Source of the DNA: Marisa cornuarietis
Lineage: Eukaryota; Mollusca; Gastropoda; Architaenioglossa; Ampullariidae
Length of the DNA: 64,000 nt
Direction of reading: 5' to 3'
Assembly (NCBI GenBank): GCA_004794655.1
Contig: SMMW01000125.1
Location: 1,717,001 to 1,781,000 of the forward strand
The notes beneath the pieces were generated by a model. That model had not been told where the DNA came from and ran no database searches. It worked only from the letters and a program-made list of their open reading frames with translations. The position numbers and the translations under genes are program-made. The stretch's first letter is position 1; each line of letters begins with the position of its first letter. Below are positions 11,641 through 22,033 of the stretch, in pieces.

Positions 11641-12049
11641 ATCCAGGTTGGTTTAGACAAAGAATAAAAATAAAACAACAGACAAAACAAATCAGAACTC
11701 TTTCTTATCTTTTACTTCTTATTTCCCGTTTTGTGCTGATCGTTCTATCTTAATTTAAAAGTATGTCTTTGCATTTGAAAGAAGCGCATGTTATTATAAA
11801 AATAATTGTAAATAAGTCGAGTGACGCTCATAACTAATGCTGATGCTACTGCTGATGATAACTCAAATAATTTAAAATATTCGATTTATGACTTTCTGTA
11901 ATCACGAAATCTAAGAACGACAATCATAAGACGTCAATTCTTTTACCGTCATGGACTTGACGTCATTAAGTTTTTGTGTCACTAAACTTTCGTCAGGCTT
12001 CACGTCATGGCAGAGCACGTACAACTTGTAAAGCTAACAATGAAACCCG

Positions 12050-12200
12050 CTTTAACTTTGATCTATCCTTATCAATTTAAATTCTTCTCCCTCTTTTTAT
12101 AGTTATATTTATGATTTGTTTGAAAAAGGGGTAAATACATCTGTCCAAGGGAATCAAACTGCTGCGTAGCCTTCCGTCAAGAATGAGTTAAGAGTTTTTG
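12050..12200 (+). repeat. Dispersed repeat, copy 1
   Basis: This shares order and wording with 20490-20640: GATCTATC(C/A)TTATCAATTT, then GAAAAAGGGGTAAATACAT, then CGTCCAAGGG-type sequence and a CTTCCGT motif. The second copy lies in an intron of gene A. The family is not recognised. Confidence 0.6.
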
Positions 12201-12229
12201 GCAAATGTTTCCTACCATTTTAAAATGTT

Positions 12230-13330
12230 TGTAACAATGTTTCAGTTTTACATGTTTAGTCGTAAATGTTTGTAAAATGTTTCTAAAATGTTTCGTATCC
12301 AACTTTTACATTATTACAACCATATTAATATCTGGGAAAGAGTCTATTTCCTTACTGTGGGGGACGAAACACTGTACATCCCTACAGACCCGTCGAGCTG
12401 GAGACGGGGAAAAAAAAACATTTAAGTCAACAATCCCTAGTCTTTCCTCCTCTCGAGGAAAACCAAAAAGCGATTACAATCTCTCACCTCACAGACAAAC
12501 CGCGCGAGGCAAAGCTCTTCTCCGATCACAGCGGATGTGACGTCACCGTGTGATCACGTCCGGGTCACCAAATATGGCACAGCCTCTTGCGTTTACTTAA
12601 CGCCTGGACATCTGCCCGTTCTTTCACAAATAACTCTGCCTCTTTTTCAGGCCTGTATACATTTAATTATATCATCAAAACATGGTAAAATAATTTCAAT
12701 AAAATTCTGCAATACCAAATAATCTAATTCTTATTACACATTCCAACATTCACTAATTACTCAACCACTCTAATTCATAAAATTCTAATAAAAAGTACTT
12801 GTTTAAGGTCCAGCCCACAGTCTTACATCACTGATCTTTCTTGAAACTGTTCTTAACTGCGGTCACTTGGAAAATTGACGATTCACGTCTGACACTAAAC
12901 TCTAGCAGTCACTGGGGCTAAAGATCCAGGAATTAAAAATGTCATCTTCCATACACACAACAAAACCAAACCATAAACGCTTCCACTCGGGGACAAACGT
13001 TAAACACAAAACTCGGTCATCGCTGTCTCTGGGGACAAACCACCCAACCTCATAACACAAATGCTGCCTCTCGGGGCCAGACATTGCACAAATGGCGCTG
13101 CCTCTAGGGACGAGCCACCCAACACACATGGCCAAATTCTCCAGGGTACGAATAATTCACAGCTAACTGCGCCTTTCTAGGAAGACGCAGCCTTCACTCC
13201 CCCACAGGCAGTGTCTCGGCACTTGCCGTGTTTCTCTAGGAAGTGAAGTGCTGGCCGACGACAGTTAACTAAATACTCTTCTCCCCTTCTTTTCTCACTG
13301 TCTTAAAAAATAACCCTTTGACTAATGCGT
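12230..13330. repeat. Unrecognised repeat-like region with internal tandem motifs
   Basis: TAAAATGTTT-type motifs recur at 12218-12295. At 12985-13125 about three imperfect 50-base units share GGGGACAAACCACCCAAC-like words. No coding content is supported. It could be part of an LTR or a non-autonomous element, but no boundaries or target duplication are visible. Confidence 0.35.
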
Positions 13331-13756
13331 CCGGTGCGACTCATCACACATATCTTTGTGCTTTTATTATTTCCTAATTTGCTAAGATCTTTTTGACAAG
13401 ACAATCGGCAAATATTCAAATGAAAAAATAGCTTTTTACAAAACAGTCATTTGAAAAACTGTGATGCAGGCTGAAAATGTTCCTGTCCACACCATAAGTG
13501 CAGCCATAGAAGATAATCGGTGCACAAGCGATGTAATAGTGTCAGGGTGATAACCGTTCGTCAGTTTTCACAGATGAAATTTTCACAAATTAGGAGGTGC
13601 CAGAGGTTGACATCTACAGCTCGTAGTTCAGATCCACAAAGTCAGTATTATGCTGGGATAAAAGCAGGCCAACACATAACTGGAAAGAGTTCTTGTCCAT
13701 AGAAAAAGAGTGACTGGGCTATGTGGTAGCGAACTAATGGTTGGCGCACACACACG

Positions 13757-13802
13757 TCTCTGTGTGTGTGTGTGTGTGTGTGTGTAAAAGAGAGAGAGAG
13801 AG
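13757..13802. repeat. (TG)n plus (AG)n microsatellite
   Basis: A TG run followed by an AG run. Confidence 0.95.
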
Positions 13803-14017
13803 TGGCTATGTTTTGTACACGTGCGGGTGTATAACCAATGAAAGTATGTTGATGTATTTTTGTTAGCGCTTTATATGCTTTACATAAGACTTTTGTCTAA
13901 ATACTCAAATATTTTTAAAATATTGCAATTCTCTGTTTAAAGGTCATTTTATGTTTAACATACGAGCAGCAAGAGACCTCGTGACAACACGTTTTCATGT
14001 TTACACAATGTCTCTCT

Positions 14018-14020
14018 TAC

Positions 14021-14065
<45 letters not shown>

Positions 14066-14097
14066 TGCACGCACGCATGCACACACACACACACACA
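14018..14097. repeat. (CT)n(CA)n compound microsatellite
   Basis: A TCTCTC run followed by a CACACA run with a GCACGCATGC interruption. Confidence 0.95.
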
Positions 14098-14319
14098 TAC
14101 ATATTGACAACGTATCAGCAAGATGATCTGAGAATTAAACAGAGTCAGGAAGACATTTCATTTCAAACGATAAAATAATAATGATGGAGATTTCTTTAAC
14201 ACCTTTCCCCACCATTAAGGTGAAGTCAAAGTGCTTTACACGAAGAACAGACAGACAGGATAATGTCTGGCAGCAATCAGTTGTCAATTGTGGAATCGAA
14301 GAAGTATGAGGACAAGTGT

Positions 14320-14325
14320 TTTATT
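14320..14325 (-). promoter_or_regulatory. Candidate polyadenylation signal of gene A
   Basis: AATAAA on the minus strand, about 280 bases after the gene A stop codon. Position and motif fit; there is no transcript evidence. Confidence 0.3.
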
Positions 14326-14604
14326 TTGTTTTTAGTCTATGATCACAATGTAAACATTGATATTAGCTTCATATGAGGCCACCCACCAAAGACATAGATT
14401 TTTACAGTTGTATGACTTGAATATAACAGCCTATACACTGTTGTGATAAAATATAATTACGTCATGTTTATGACGTCATGAGGTGGTGACGTCCTGATAG
14501 ACTGAGAGAGGAAGAGAAGAAAAACTGGACAAGTGTTGATGTACGAGAGACAGACACCTGACTACAACAGGTGACAGGTGTTGATGTAGGAGATGATCAG
14601 CCGG

Positions 14605-14996
14605 CTAGTCGCCACGGTAGACAATCACAAGTTGTGCCGTACACCGAGACATGCAGAAGTGTCGGATATCCTCGTGAATATTATAATTAACGTTGCGATC
14701 ACCAACATCAAAATCATCATCCAGACAGACGACGACTTTTCTCTCCAGACCCTGAACACAATTTCCATCCGCTACCCACACCACGTCACTGCGGGCCGTG
14801 GCCACGTCCTTAATGGCATCAATTTCATCCGTCATCACCCGCACTGGAATACCCGCTTCTTTAAGCGCCTGCACCAAACCCGAGTCGTCACTAATGTCAC
14901 GGCAGTACAACACCAGCACGTCTTTCCACTGCAGGAAGGGTGGTGTTGTCCCGCCGATGGTGAAGGTGGCAGTGGTTGAAGTTGTCGTATCATTCT
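14605..14996 (-). CDS. Gene A last exon: helicase-like motifs V and VI, stop
   Basis: Acceptor TTTACAG at 14997-15003; stop TAG at 14605-14607. The exon encodes a Rossmann-like strand (DVLVLYCRDISDDS), the segment LKEAGIPVRVM, then SDVVWVADGNCVQGLERKVV and finally FCMSRCTAQLVIVYRGD. In SF1 helicases the QGLE-type motif V and an Arg-containing motif VI occupy these places. Here motif VI is SRCTAQLVIV rather than the usual TRAxxxLxIV, but its Arg is kept. Copy A has about 18 more residues than B between the two motifs (DDDFDVGDRNVNYNIHEDI). Confidence 0.75.
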
Positions 14997-17672
14997 CTGT
15001 AAACATTTAAAGATTTTACTGTAAGTCACATGTCAGAGATACACCGTACACCGTACACACTCACAGACACATAGATAAATTAAAGACGTCATGATGTGAT
15101 TATGTAAGAGGACAGACACACGTGACTAACACACTTCTTCTCACCTACTTGCTGTTTATCACACCGTTAACTGTTTACCTGTCAACAAATGTTACACCAC
15201 ACAATACCCACACCTACCCGTAACACCAACACGGAGACTGTGTAGGAAGCTGGCCACCTCACGACCGCACGTGTGACAGTCATTAGGTCTTTCCACTGAG
15301 TGACCCTGACCTCGATGGTACAATCGTCTGACTGGCGGGCCGCCTGTGTGGTCGGGCATACCACGCTCGCTGTACCGCGGTACAAGAAATCTCATGGTCA
15401 TACCGCTCTCTTTTTTTACTTCCTGTACGACAGCCGGAGGAGAGCGGAGGGGTCTGGTTAAATATTTCACTTGCCAGCCGGCGGGTGCGAGGTTTTGGAA
15501 GCAAGTTGCCGCCCAAAGATGGAGATTAGGAACTTGTGTCAGCAGCTTGTCACAGAAAGTCTTGAAGTCTTCACTGTAACAGACATGAGTGTTAGAGAGG
15601 ATGAGATACACGTGCTACACTGTGTACTGTTACTAATAAGTGTCTTAATGATTGTGTATCGTGTGTGGCGTCATCGATTAATAACGTCTTAATTCATCAT
15701 CTGTAAATGACGTCAAAATGATGACACGTGCTGCTACACGAATCTACTTGAGCCTCCATCATACCACCTCCATCGGGTGTCACAACCATTGACTATCACC
15801 AGTTGAGCATCTGGTGGTGATTATGGGATACAAGCGAGCGCCATCTACCTGTGTGTCTACCATAACATCACACGTTGTACTACTCACGTGTAGTGAGGCG
15901 CCGCTTCATCAGCGATGACGTACAACGACCCTCCGCTCGCCGCCTGTGACAAGTTGCTGACGGCCTCTTCCGTGTCTTCGCCATCGTAAAGTTGATACAT
16001 CAGGAGGTGAAGCTGACCGGGTGATACACCTGCTGACTGTTGTGTGTTTACTGTCTGCATCATCAGGTGATACAACATGATGCACGCTGCACGACTGTCA
16101 TCACAAGTACTCACAATGTAGACGTGGTGACCACATCGCAGCCATTTTATACCCGTCATCAGCAGCACCACGGTTTTACCTGTGCCGGGCGGTCCGGTGA
16201 CAAAGAGTCTGGGAGGCGCCGTGTTGAGCAGGTGAAGTTGCTCCGGGAAGAGTGTTATTACAGCAGTATAGCACTCTCCTGTACACCACACGGCCTGACC
16301 CAGGGTCTTGACACTCACACGTGGAGGACTTGTACATGGCACACTCACTGTTGTCGCCGGACCACAGAATCTAGTCAGACAAACAATAATAATATATACT
16401 TCACATGTTGTACACAAACAATAATAATATATACTTCACATGTTGCACACAAACAATAATATATATATATATATATATACTTCACATGGTGTACACAAAT
16501 AATGATAACCACACGTGGAGGACATGTACATGGTACACTCACTGTTGTCGCCGGACCACAGAATCTAGAAAAATCAAAAGAAGTACAAACTGTATTATAA
16601 ATTAATGATAAAATGAAATATTTCTTCAACTATATTTCTTGTTATTTATTTTCACTTGTCATTGCCTTTAAAGATCTCAATTAAATTTTTTGGAACAGAT
16701 GATAACTGAAACAAATTTCTGTAGCTTAATTGTTACACTCCACCGGCTGAGTCTCACTCTGCTATTAGCACTCTAGAAGCCTGTATTAGTGATGTCAGGG
16801 GTTGGATGGTAAAAAACAATGATAAAACGGAAGCCCTCTTGTGCCACAGAAGAAGACATCAACCTTCGCTCGTCAGTCTGCCCAATCACATTAAGGTGTT
16901 TCCTTCTCATACAGGAATTCCCAGTATACGTATATTATTCCGTCGGGAATACTGCTCTAATTTATTAATCCTGGCCTGCACAGCAGATGCAGATGACTGG
17001 GTCTCGTTAACCTGGTCTGTCAGTTTAATCTTTTTCCTCGTAGCCCACAAGTTTTGTTTTCAGTCTGACATTCTCTTGTTTGTGATCGAATATTTCTCCC
17101 CGCAATTCCTCTATAGTCGCGATCATTCGCCGAAGCTGTTCGGTAACTTCACCCAGCTTTTTCATTACATCAGAAAGAGAGAAACTCTCTTGAGCACCAA
17201 CATCTACACTGACAGTTTAGACCGCTTCGGTGTTAGATGATGGTCGCCATCTTTAAATGGAGTCGCTATGTCTATGGCTGCCCTAAATTGTTCGCCGTTA
17301 GGAGACTGAGTTTCCCACGAGTCGGCAACTAAAAGGTTCTTTCGCCGCAGTTTTTTCTTGGCTCTTTTGGACATTGCAGGTCTCCTATTTCTAACAGCTT
17401 CGTTGGACGATTATAGGTCCTGACTTGAATCTGTGGAGCCGATGACCTTGCGCTTCGCTCCTGCCATACTCTCCACCTCAGTCGACATTTCTCCTAAAAT
17501 ATTTTTTATTTCTTCACTGTATACTCAAAAAATACTCCGCCACTCGCTCGGAAAGAAGGCAACGACTTGAGCACTTATCTGAAAACTTACAGTATTACAG
17601 TGACATTTTCTTGGTATGATCTCGATACACAAGATATTTCCATGTGTGCTCGTGCCTCTGCCGTGTCTCTCA

Positions 17673-17706
<34 letters not shown>

Positions 17707-20700
17707 TGTGTGTGCGTGTATGTGTGTGTGTGTGTGTGTGTGTACAAGCCCTATTTTTCTCTATTACAATGTATACTGATGTTCCAACTAAATGACAGTA
17801 GAACCAAGGTACCGTGTCTCAAATACCTGGCTGTTTACTTTTCGAAGGTGAGGGGTCAGGCCCACAACGGCCGCTGCCGGATTTAAGCTCTCATAGGGTG
17901 TCCTCTCTTAAGATTTTTTTTGTTTCTTCTAAAGACTCACCTGGCTACCAGTGTCTTGTACAACTCAGGTGTCATGTGACTGTCAGGTCCAGCCCCAGCC
18001 ACACGTCGCTGCCACCAGTGTCCGAGTTCCCTCAGCACGTGACTACTGACGTCACACGGGGTCTTGGGGTCAGACAACTGATCAGAGCACAGACACACAC
18101 CAGCGATGTCGGTGGCATCTGTTGTTCCCAGACACTGACACAGGTCCTGTAAATAAATTATTAGATGTAGATGTAAAATATGCAAAAAAGGAACTAAGTA
18201 TTTGGATGGTAGAAAATTATTTTCAGCAAACTAATGTTCTTACGACAAAACAATTACAAAATCAGGGCTCACTGTTCTTAGAACAGCTGAAATTTTTTCA
18301 AAGAAAAAAGAATTTCCCTTGAGACGAATAAGTTTCAATAAATATACATCAGCAAACTTTTGTCAAGATGGGGTTGGATCGGAGCAAATTCGAGAGGACA
18401 ATAATGGACATCGCAAGCGGGCTGTACATTTTGTTTTGCCTTTGTTTTACGGTCAAGATTTTAAACATTTATGATTCACCGATAGTTAAAAAAATGCAAT
18501 GGAGCAATTTTATAAAGTTATAGCCTGTTATAAACTGATACAAACAGATTAGAAATGCCAGTGAAAGAAACATACCAGGTGATGGTGATTGTGTTTATGT
18601 GTAAGTCTATAAAGAGGGAACAGAAAGGAGTAGAACCTGAGTTAGCTGCATGTCACCAAGGATGGTCTGTTGAACTTGATCAGTCGTGAGGTTGGGGAAG
18701 GCGATGGTCTTAGTGATACGCAGACCGGGAGAGATGTCAGACACCAGATGTGACAACATGGCCTCCGCCTTGTCCAGCTGTGATACTGCTTGTTTAAGCT
18801 TCTTTCTAATGTTGTTATCCATATCCTGGGGTGACATATTCAGTGCCTGTGTGTTGTCACCAAACGCCTTCACCTCACAGACGACAATACCGTACTGTCG
18901 GTGAATAAGAAGCACATCAAAGTCGCCCTGTTTCCAGTTCTGAGGGAGAGCAGAAGGAAGGCTGGCGGGTAGGGGGAGCTGGGCAGCTGCAGCGGCATAA
19001 CAAGGTTCCCCCAGGTACTGGCCAAACTGTAGCTGACTCATTCCAATCATAACTTCTCCGTTTTGTTTAGACATTTCTTTCAGACGAAGGAGAACGCGCT
19101 GCAAAGCCTCATCGTCTCTGACGTCACTGTCATACACGGGAGGAGGCTGAGGACTTGAAGCAGCAGCGGAAGATGTCCTCGCCGACTGGTTGGACTGACC
19201 GGCCTGTCCAGGTGCTGATGTGAGGACATGTACATCCTGGTCAAGTACTGACTGTCTTGTCATCGGCACGCGGTTGATGTAGACAGGAGGCAGGAAGTAG
19301 GCGCGAGAGTCGAGATCAGGGAACGCGGCCTCAACCCACTGTAGCCAGAATGTCTGGGCTTGTGCTGAGAGTGGTATCTGTAGGGAAATCCTATTAGTTA
19401 AGATAAAAACGTGACTTCTTAACATTTTTTTAGTTGAATTTTTTCTAAAAAATGTCATGTGCTTTTTTGTGGCCACCTTTAAATATTATTAACGTAACTA
19501 TGTAAGTCACCGGCGTTACTTCTGGTTAGAATTTTAATGCCTGTAGATAATATTGTCATTTAGAGTCACATTATGTTAGTTATGTGTTATGTCATGCTAG
19601 ATACTGCTGAAACTGTCATCTGCTTTGAACTCGTTCCTTACCGATCGCCCTCATAGGAGCGATCACGTGATCTTCGCCTGAACCCGGTTCGCACCCTATG
19701 GTGTGATGCAGTTTTTAAATGTTGTTACTTAATAAATAAGATAGCTTATTCATTTCTGAACACAATTGTCTTTCTTAAAAAAAAGTAGGAAGTAAGTTTT
19801 AACAGGAAGTCTTTGCATTTTCCCACGCTACCTGTCTTTCTATTTGGAAAATGGCTAGCAAATTCCCGGTATTGAAATTTCAACCGACAGCTTTGAAAAT
19901 TTATATTTATTAACCTACAGTAAAGATAACCATCTGTAATACACCGTTTTAAAGAGCTTTTTTTTAAACATTCACTTGGTGTAAATTTTAAGATACATAG
20001 GTTTTGTCTTCGAGTATTAAAATCAAATGAATGTACGTGTTTTAGAACACTTGAACGTAAATTTCAGAAATGAACAAAAAAATTATTTACACAATATATA
20101 CAGACGTAAAGTACCAAACAAACATATGTTTTATTAGAATATACATTAGAATTTAAATACTACTTACTATTTTCTTCTCCTTTGTGGTTGTTGAAGTACA
20201 AATCCATGTCAAAAATTGAGAATTGAGTAAACCCAACGTACTTTTCGATAATTCAATATGGCGCTCGACGATTTGTTCCCTCTTACAAACGAAACTTTTG
20301 ATTGGCTGGACCAGTTTTTTCAAGGGAGGGGATCATGGTTGACTATTTCCTAACGGTTTCAGTAGTTTCTTCCCTTATATTATTTTTATTTACGTTGCGG
20401 CAGTTTTTTTTAGCTCATTATCATGGCACTTTCTTGTGGGAATACTTATAAAGTGTGTTTTCACGATACACAAGGTTAGGATGTTCCTTTTCTCTATATG
20501 TTGATCTATCATTATCAATTTGAGTTGTTCTTCTACATCTTTAAGTTAATTTTTTTTGAATTTTTGAAAAAGGGGTAAATACATCCGTCCAAGGGGTCGG
20601 AGTAGCCGCTTAGACTTCCGTAGTGTTCAGTAAAGATCGAGTGAAACAAGTAAACAAGCAAACCTTTGAACCAGTCTTCTGATTGACGAGCTCGACTGCT

Positions 20701-21470
20701 GCCTCAATTTGAGGAGGACCACCGCAAACGATGAGAATCTTCATACCTGGTACAGGTGAGGGATTGGGGTCAAACTCTACCTCAGCGCCTGTCTTCCTCT
20801 TTACCTCTTCGAGGGGACGGCTGTTCTCTATAAAGAGAAAACCAATGAATAACGATTGTCTCTCTATATTGACAACTTTATCAATGCCGAGCCGGTTATT
20901 GCTCTTTAAGTTGTTATTAATCCAAAAGACAAACTGTCAATATCGTAACCTGCTAATAGTAATATTTATTTTTCTTATTTAAGGTTTTAAAATCTTTAAG
21001 AAAACTTTACAAACACACTTCACCATTTTCCATACATTATTGTTGACATCTTTCTCTGATCTCCAAAACCTTTGCGTCATACCTATATTTAGTTTAATCT
21101 TTCAACGATTTAATGTCCTGTTTATAGTTCACTGTAATAGTATGCTACAGAATAAAATACCTTTAACTGACACTCACCTGTATGTGTAAGTGATGCAGCC
21201 TGCTCATCACTCAAGGTGTGTAGATAAACTTTCATCCTACCACCATCTCTAGAATCTTCTTTCCTATCATCTTTACAACGCTTTCCCTGTGATATTTATT
21301 ACAGTTCGAAGTAAACATCATCAAACTGAATACCATAACATAATTAGGGTGATAATGCACAGAACATGATATCGAATACTTGTACTAGAACTAACATTAA
21401 CCTATAGCAAAAGACTACTTAAAAAGAAAAAGAAGAAAAGGAACAAGCAGATGAAGAAGAAGAAGAAGAA

Positions 21471-21529
<59 letters not shown>

Positions 21530-22033
21530 CGACGACGACGACGACGACGATGATGATGATGATGATGATGATGATCGTTCACAAAGCGGAATATATCCAT
21601 TGTAAAAATATATTACTCTATTATGCACGATACATTTTGCTATATCTAATACACTCTAAGCAACACAAACACTCCGACTTTTTCGTACACACGATGCAAA
21701 ATGCACATGCGCACATGCACACACAGAACTATTCCTCTTTTTCTCCCCCCCTCTCTCTCTCTCACACACACACACTCTGAAATTGGTGGTCTTGTGTGTG
21801 AAATACTGGTGACATCACATCAAAGCCCCGTTCGTACGTCACATCCTCCCTATCTCACCTGCTTTTGAGCAGATGGTGAGTGTCCAGACATTGTTTACAG
21901 TTGGTTTCCTCTGAGAATGACCCGACCAAGTCTGTCAGAGTCGGTGAGTGCCCTTTGACGTTTATGTTGGCGAGGAACCCGATCTTAAGTCCACTCAGCG
22001 ATAGGGTCCGATACCCAGCATTGTAAACATCAC
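14605..22033 (-). CDS. Gene A: KH-like / NERD nuclease-like / SF1 helicase-like protein
   Basis: Exons 5' to 3' on the minus strand: 22033-21859 (uncertain link), 21286-21178, 20827-20664, 19377-18637, 18146-17941, 16370-15888, 15573-15218 and 14996-14605. All introns are GT-AG. The last five exons join in frame to 725 codons plus stop. Domain order is divergent KH-like module, NERD-like PD-(D/E)xK core, then an SF1-type ATPase with Walker A GPPGTGKT (residues 375-382 counting from the NERD exon), an ADE Walker B-like motif (469-471), a QGLE motif V-like stretch (677-680) and a terminal SRCTAQLVIV motif VI-like stretch. NERD plus SF1 helicase fusion is known in bacteria, and Schlafen proteins of animals have a comparable helicase-like end; the KH addition and the function here are inference. 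The 5' end and start codon are not found. Gene B and the copy C relic are paralogues. Confidence 0.72.
15218..15573 (-). CDS. Gene A exon: helicase-like motif IV region with Cys/His segment
   Basis: Acceptor GTTACAG and donor GTAGGTG; phase 2 in, phase 1 out, as in gene B. It encodes DFKTFCDKLLTQVPNLHLW, then VKYLTRPLRSPPAVVQEV, which resembles the SF1 motif IV 'L-x-x-x-x-R' region. GPPVRRLYHRGQGHS follows, then CHTCGREVASFLHSLRVGV. The CxxCG pair might bind zinc but has no visible partner ligands. The most variable part between A and B is EVKKESGMTMRFLVPRYSERG. Confidence 0.75.
15888..16370 (-). CDS. Gene A exon: P-loop ATPase core (Walker A and B)
   Basis: Acceptor CTGACTAG at 16371-16378; donor GTGAGTA at 15881-15887. 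Phase 2 in and out. It encodes AVWCTGECYTAVITLFPEQ, then LFVTGPPGTGKTVVLLMTG with a perfect Walker A, and ends with GGSLYVIADEAAPHY containing a Walker B-like hydrophobic strand plus DE. The order suits an SF1 helicase or a related P-loop ATPase. The acceptor sits at the edge of a tandem duplicate of the exon start (see 16510-16568). Confidence 0.8.
16375..16500. repeat. Short intronic tandem repeat beside the P-loop exon
   Basis: Units of about 31 bases with CACATGTTGTACACAAACAA followed by TAATA/TATA tracts, three copies. Gene B carries the same motif (inverted with the gene) at 55303-55370, so the repeat predates the A/B split. Confidence 0.7.
16510..16568 (-). pseudogene. Duplicated 5' edge of the P-loop exon (decoy acceptor)
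   Basis: A near copy of 16315-16373: the exon's first 50-odd bases with its CTAG acceptor recur about 195 bases upstream in the gene. It still reads RFCGPATTVSVPCTCPPRV but then runs into repeat sequence without a donor. If used as an acceptor it would derail the reading frame. Confidence 0.75.
16741..16870 (+). pseudogene. Short CR1-like RT fragment
   Basis: The plus frame reads AISTLEACISDVRGWMVKNN, then DKTEALL. This matches the conserved 'L..CI.DI..WM..N.LKLN..KTE.L' stretch of CR1-like RTs downstream of motif C. It lies within a gene A intron, opposite in sense to the gene. Confidence 0.55.
16905..17374 (-). pseudogene. L1-like ORF1 protein fragment
   Basis: Starts with ATG at 17374 (MSKRAKKKLRRKNLLVADSW), is basic at the N-terminus and then has a stop at 17218. 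After frameshifts comes a coiled-coil-like segment (KIKLTDQVNETQSSASAVQA) running into KLEQYSRRNNIRILGIP at about 16965-16915. That last block is the signature junction between coiled coil and RRM in L1/Tx1-type ORF1 proteins. It is broken and 3'-truncated, within a gene A intron and in the same sense as the gene. Confidence 0.65.
17676..17742. repeat. (GT)n microsatellite
   Basis: GT run with GA and GC interruptions. Confidence 0.95.
17941..18146 (-). CDS. Gene A exon: Cys-rich linker, nearly identical to gene B
   Basis: Acceptor TTTACAG, donor GTGAGTC; 206 bases, phase 0 in and 2 out. It encodes DLCQCLGTTDATDIAGVC, then LCSDQLSDPKTPCDV and a helical LRELGHWWQRRVAGAG. By eye it differs from the gene B exon at only about eight of 206 positions. 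It links the NERD core to the ATPase. No known domain is recognised. Confidence 0.8.
18637..19377 (-). CDS. Gene A exon: NERD-like nuclease core
   Basis: Acceptor CCCTACAG, donor GTTCTACT; 741 bases, phase 0 at both ends. An N-terminal part (AQTFWLQWVEAAFPDLDSRA) is followed by a variable Ser/Pro/Gln linker (residues 43-90). Then comes LQFGQYLGEP (Glu124), GDFDVLLIHRQYG (Asp154), VVCEVKAFG (Glu168, Lys170) and AVSQLDKAEAML (Gln200). The E...D...ExK...Q layout is that of NERD-type PD-(D/E)xK nucleases, with the usual 'G-V-EVK' strand. Catalysis is not proven, but all these residues are also present in gene B. Confidence 0.75.
20490..20640 (+). repeat. Dispersed repeat, copy 2 (in gene A intron)
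   Basis: Same family as 12050-12200, with the exact block GAAAAAGGGGTAAATACAT shared. Orientation is plus, antisense to gene A. Confidence 0.6.
20664..20827 (-). CDS. Gene A exon: KH-like module, second half
   Basis: Acceptor CTTTATAG and donor GTTTGCTT; phase 1 in, 0 out, matching the NERD exon. It encodes LEEVKRKTGAEVEFDPNPS, then PVPGMKILIVCGGPPQIEAA and VELVNQKTG. The pattern 'I..TGA.V... P.PG.. ..I.GGP.QIEAA..L...K' is that of a KH domain's second half. The GxxG loop expected before it is not present, so RNA binding by the canonical groove is doubtful. Gene B has two related exons. Confidence 0.6.
21178..21286 (-). CDS. Gene A exon: KH-like module, first half
   Basis: Acceptor ATATCACAG, donor GTGAGTG; 109 bases, phase 0 in and 1 out, which fits the next exon. 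It encodes a charged start (GKRCKDDRKEDSRDGG) followed by MKVYLHTLSDEQAASLTHT, similar to the first strand and helix of a KH fold. Only one of three frames is open. Confidence 0.5.
21465..21573. repeat. (GAT)n/(GAC)n trinucleotide repeat
   Basis: About 36 triplets: GAA, then GAT, a block of GAC and again GAT. It lies in a presumed gene A intron. Confidence 0.95.
21859..22033 (-). CDS. Gene A upstream exon, conserved-looking domain of unknown type
   Basis: Acceptor GTTACAG and donor GTGAGATA flank 175 bases with one open frame. It encodes GDVYNAGYRTLSLSGLKIGF, then LANINVKGHSPTLTDLVGSF and NCKQCLDTHHLLKS. The composition is clearly protein-like. Its phase (1 in, 2 out) does not match the next seen exon (phase 0 in), so an exon is missing from my model or a different acceptor is used there. 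I found no equivalent in gene B. Confidence 0.5.

Noticed and set aside
19635..19700. Palindromic GATCGC...GCGATC stretch as a regulatory hairpin
   Set aside because: Only six to eight paired bases in unremarkable intergenic or intronic DNA; no context supports a function.
21415..21628. Long poly-Ser, poly-His, poly-Met and Asp-type open frames
   Set aside because: These are translations of the GAT/GAC trinucleotide repeat in different frames.
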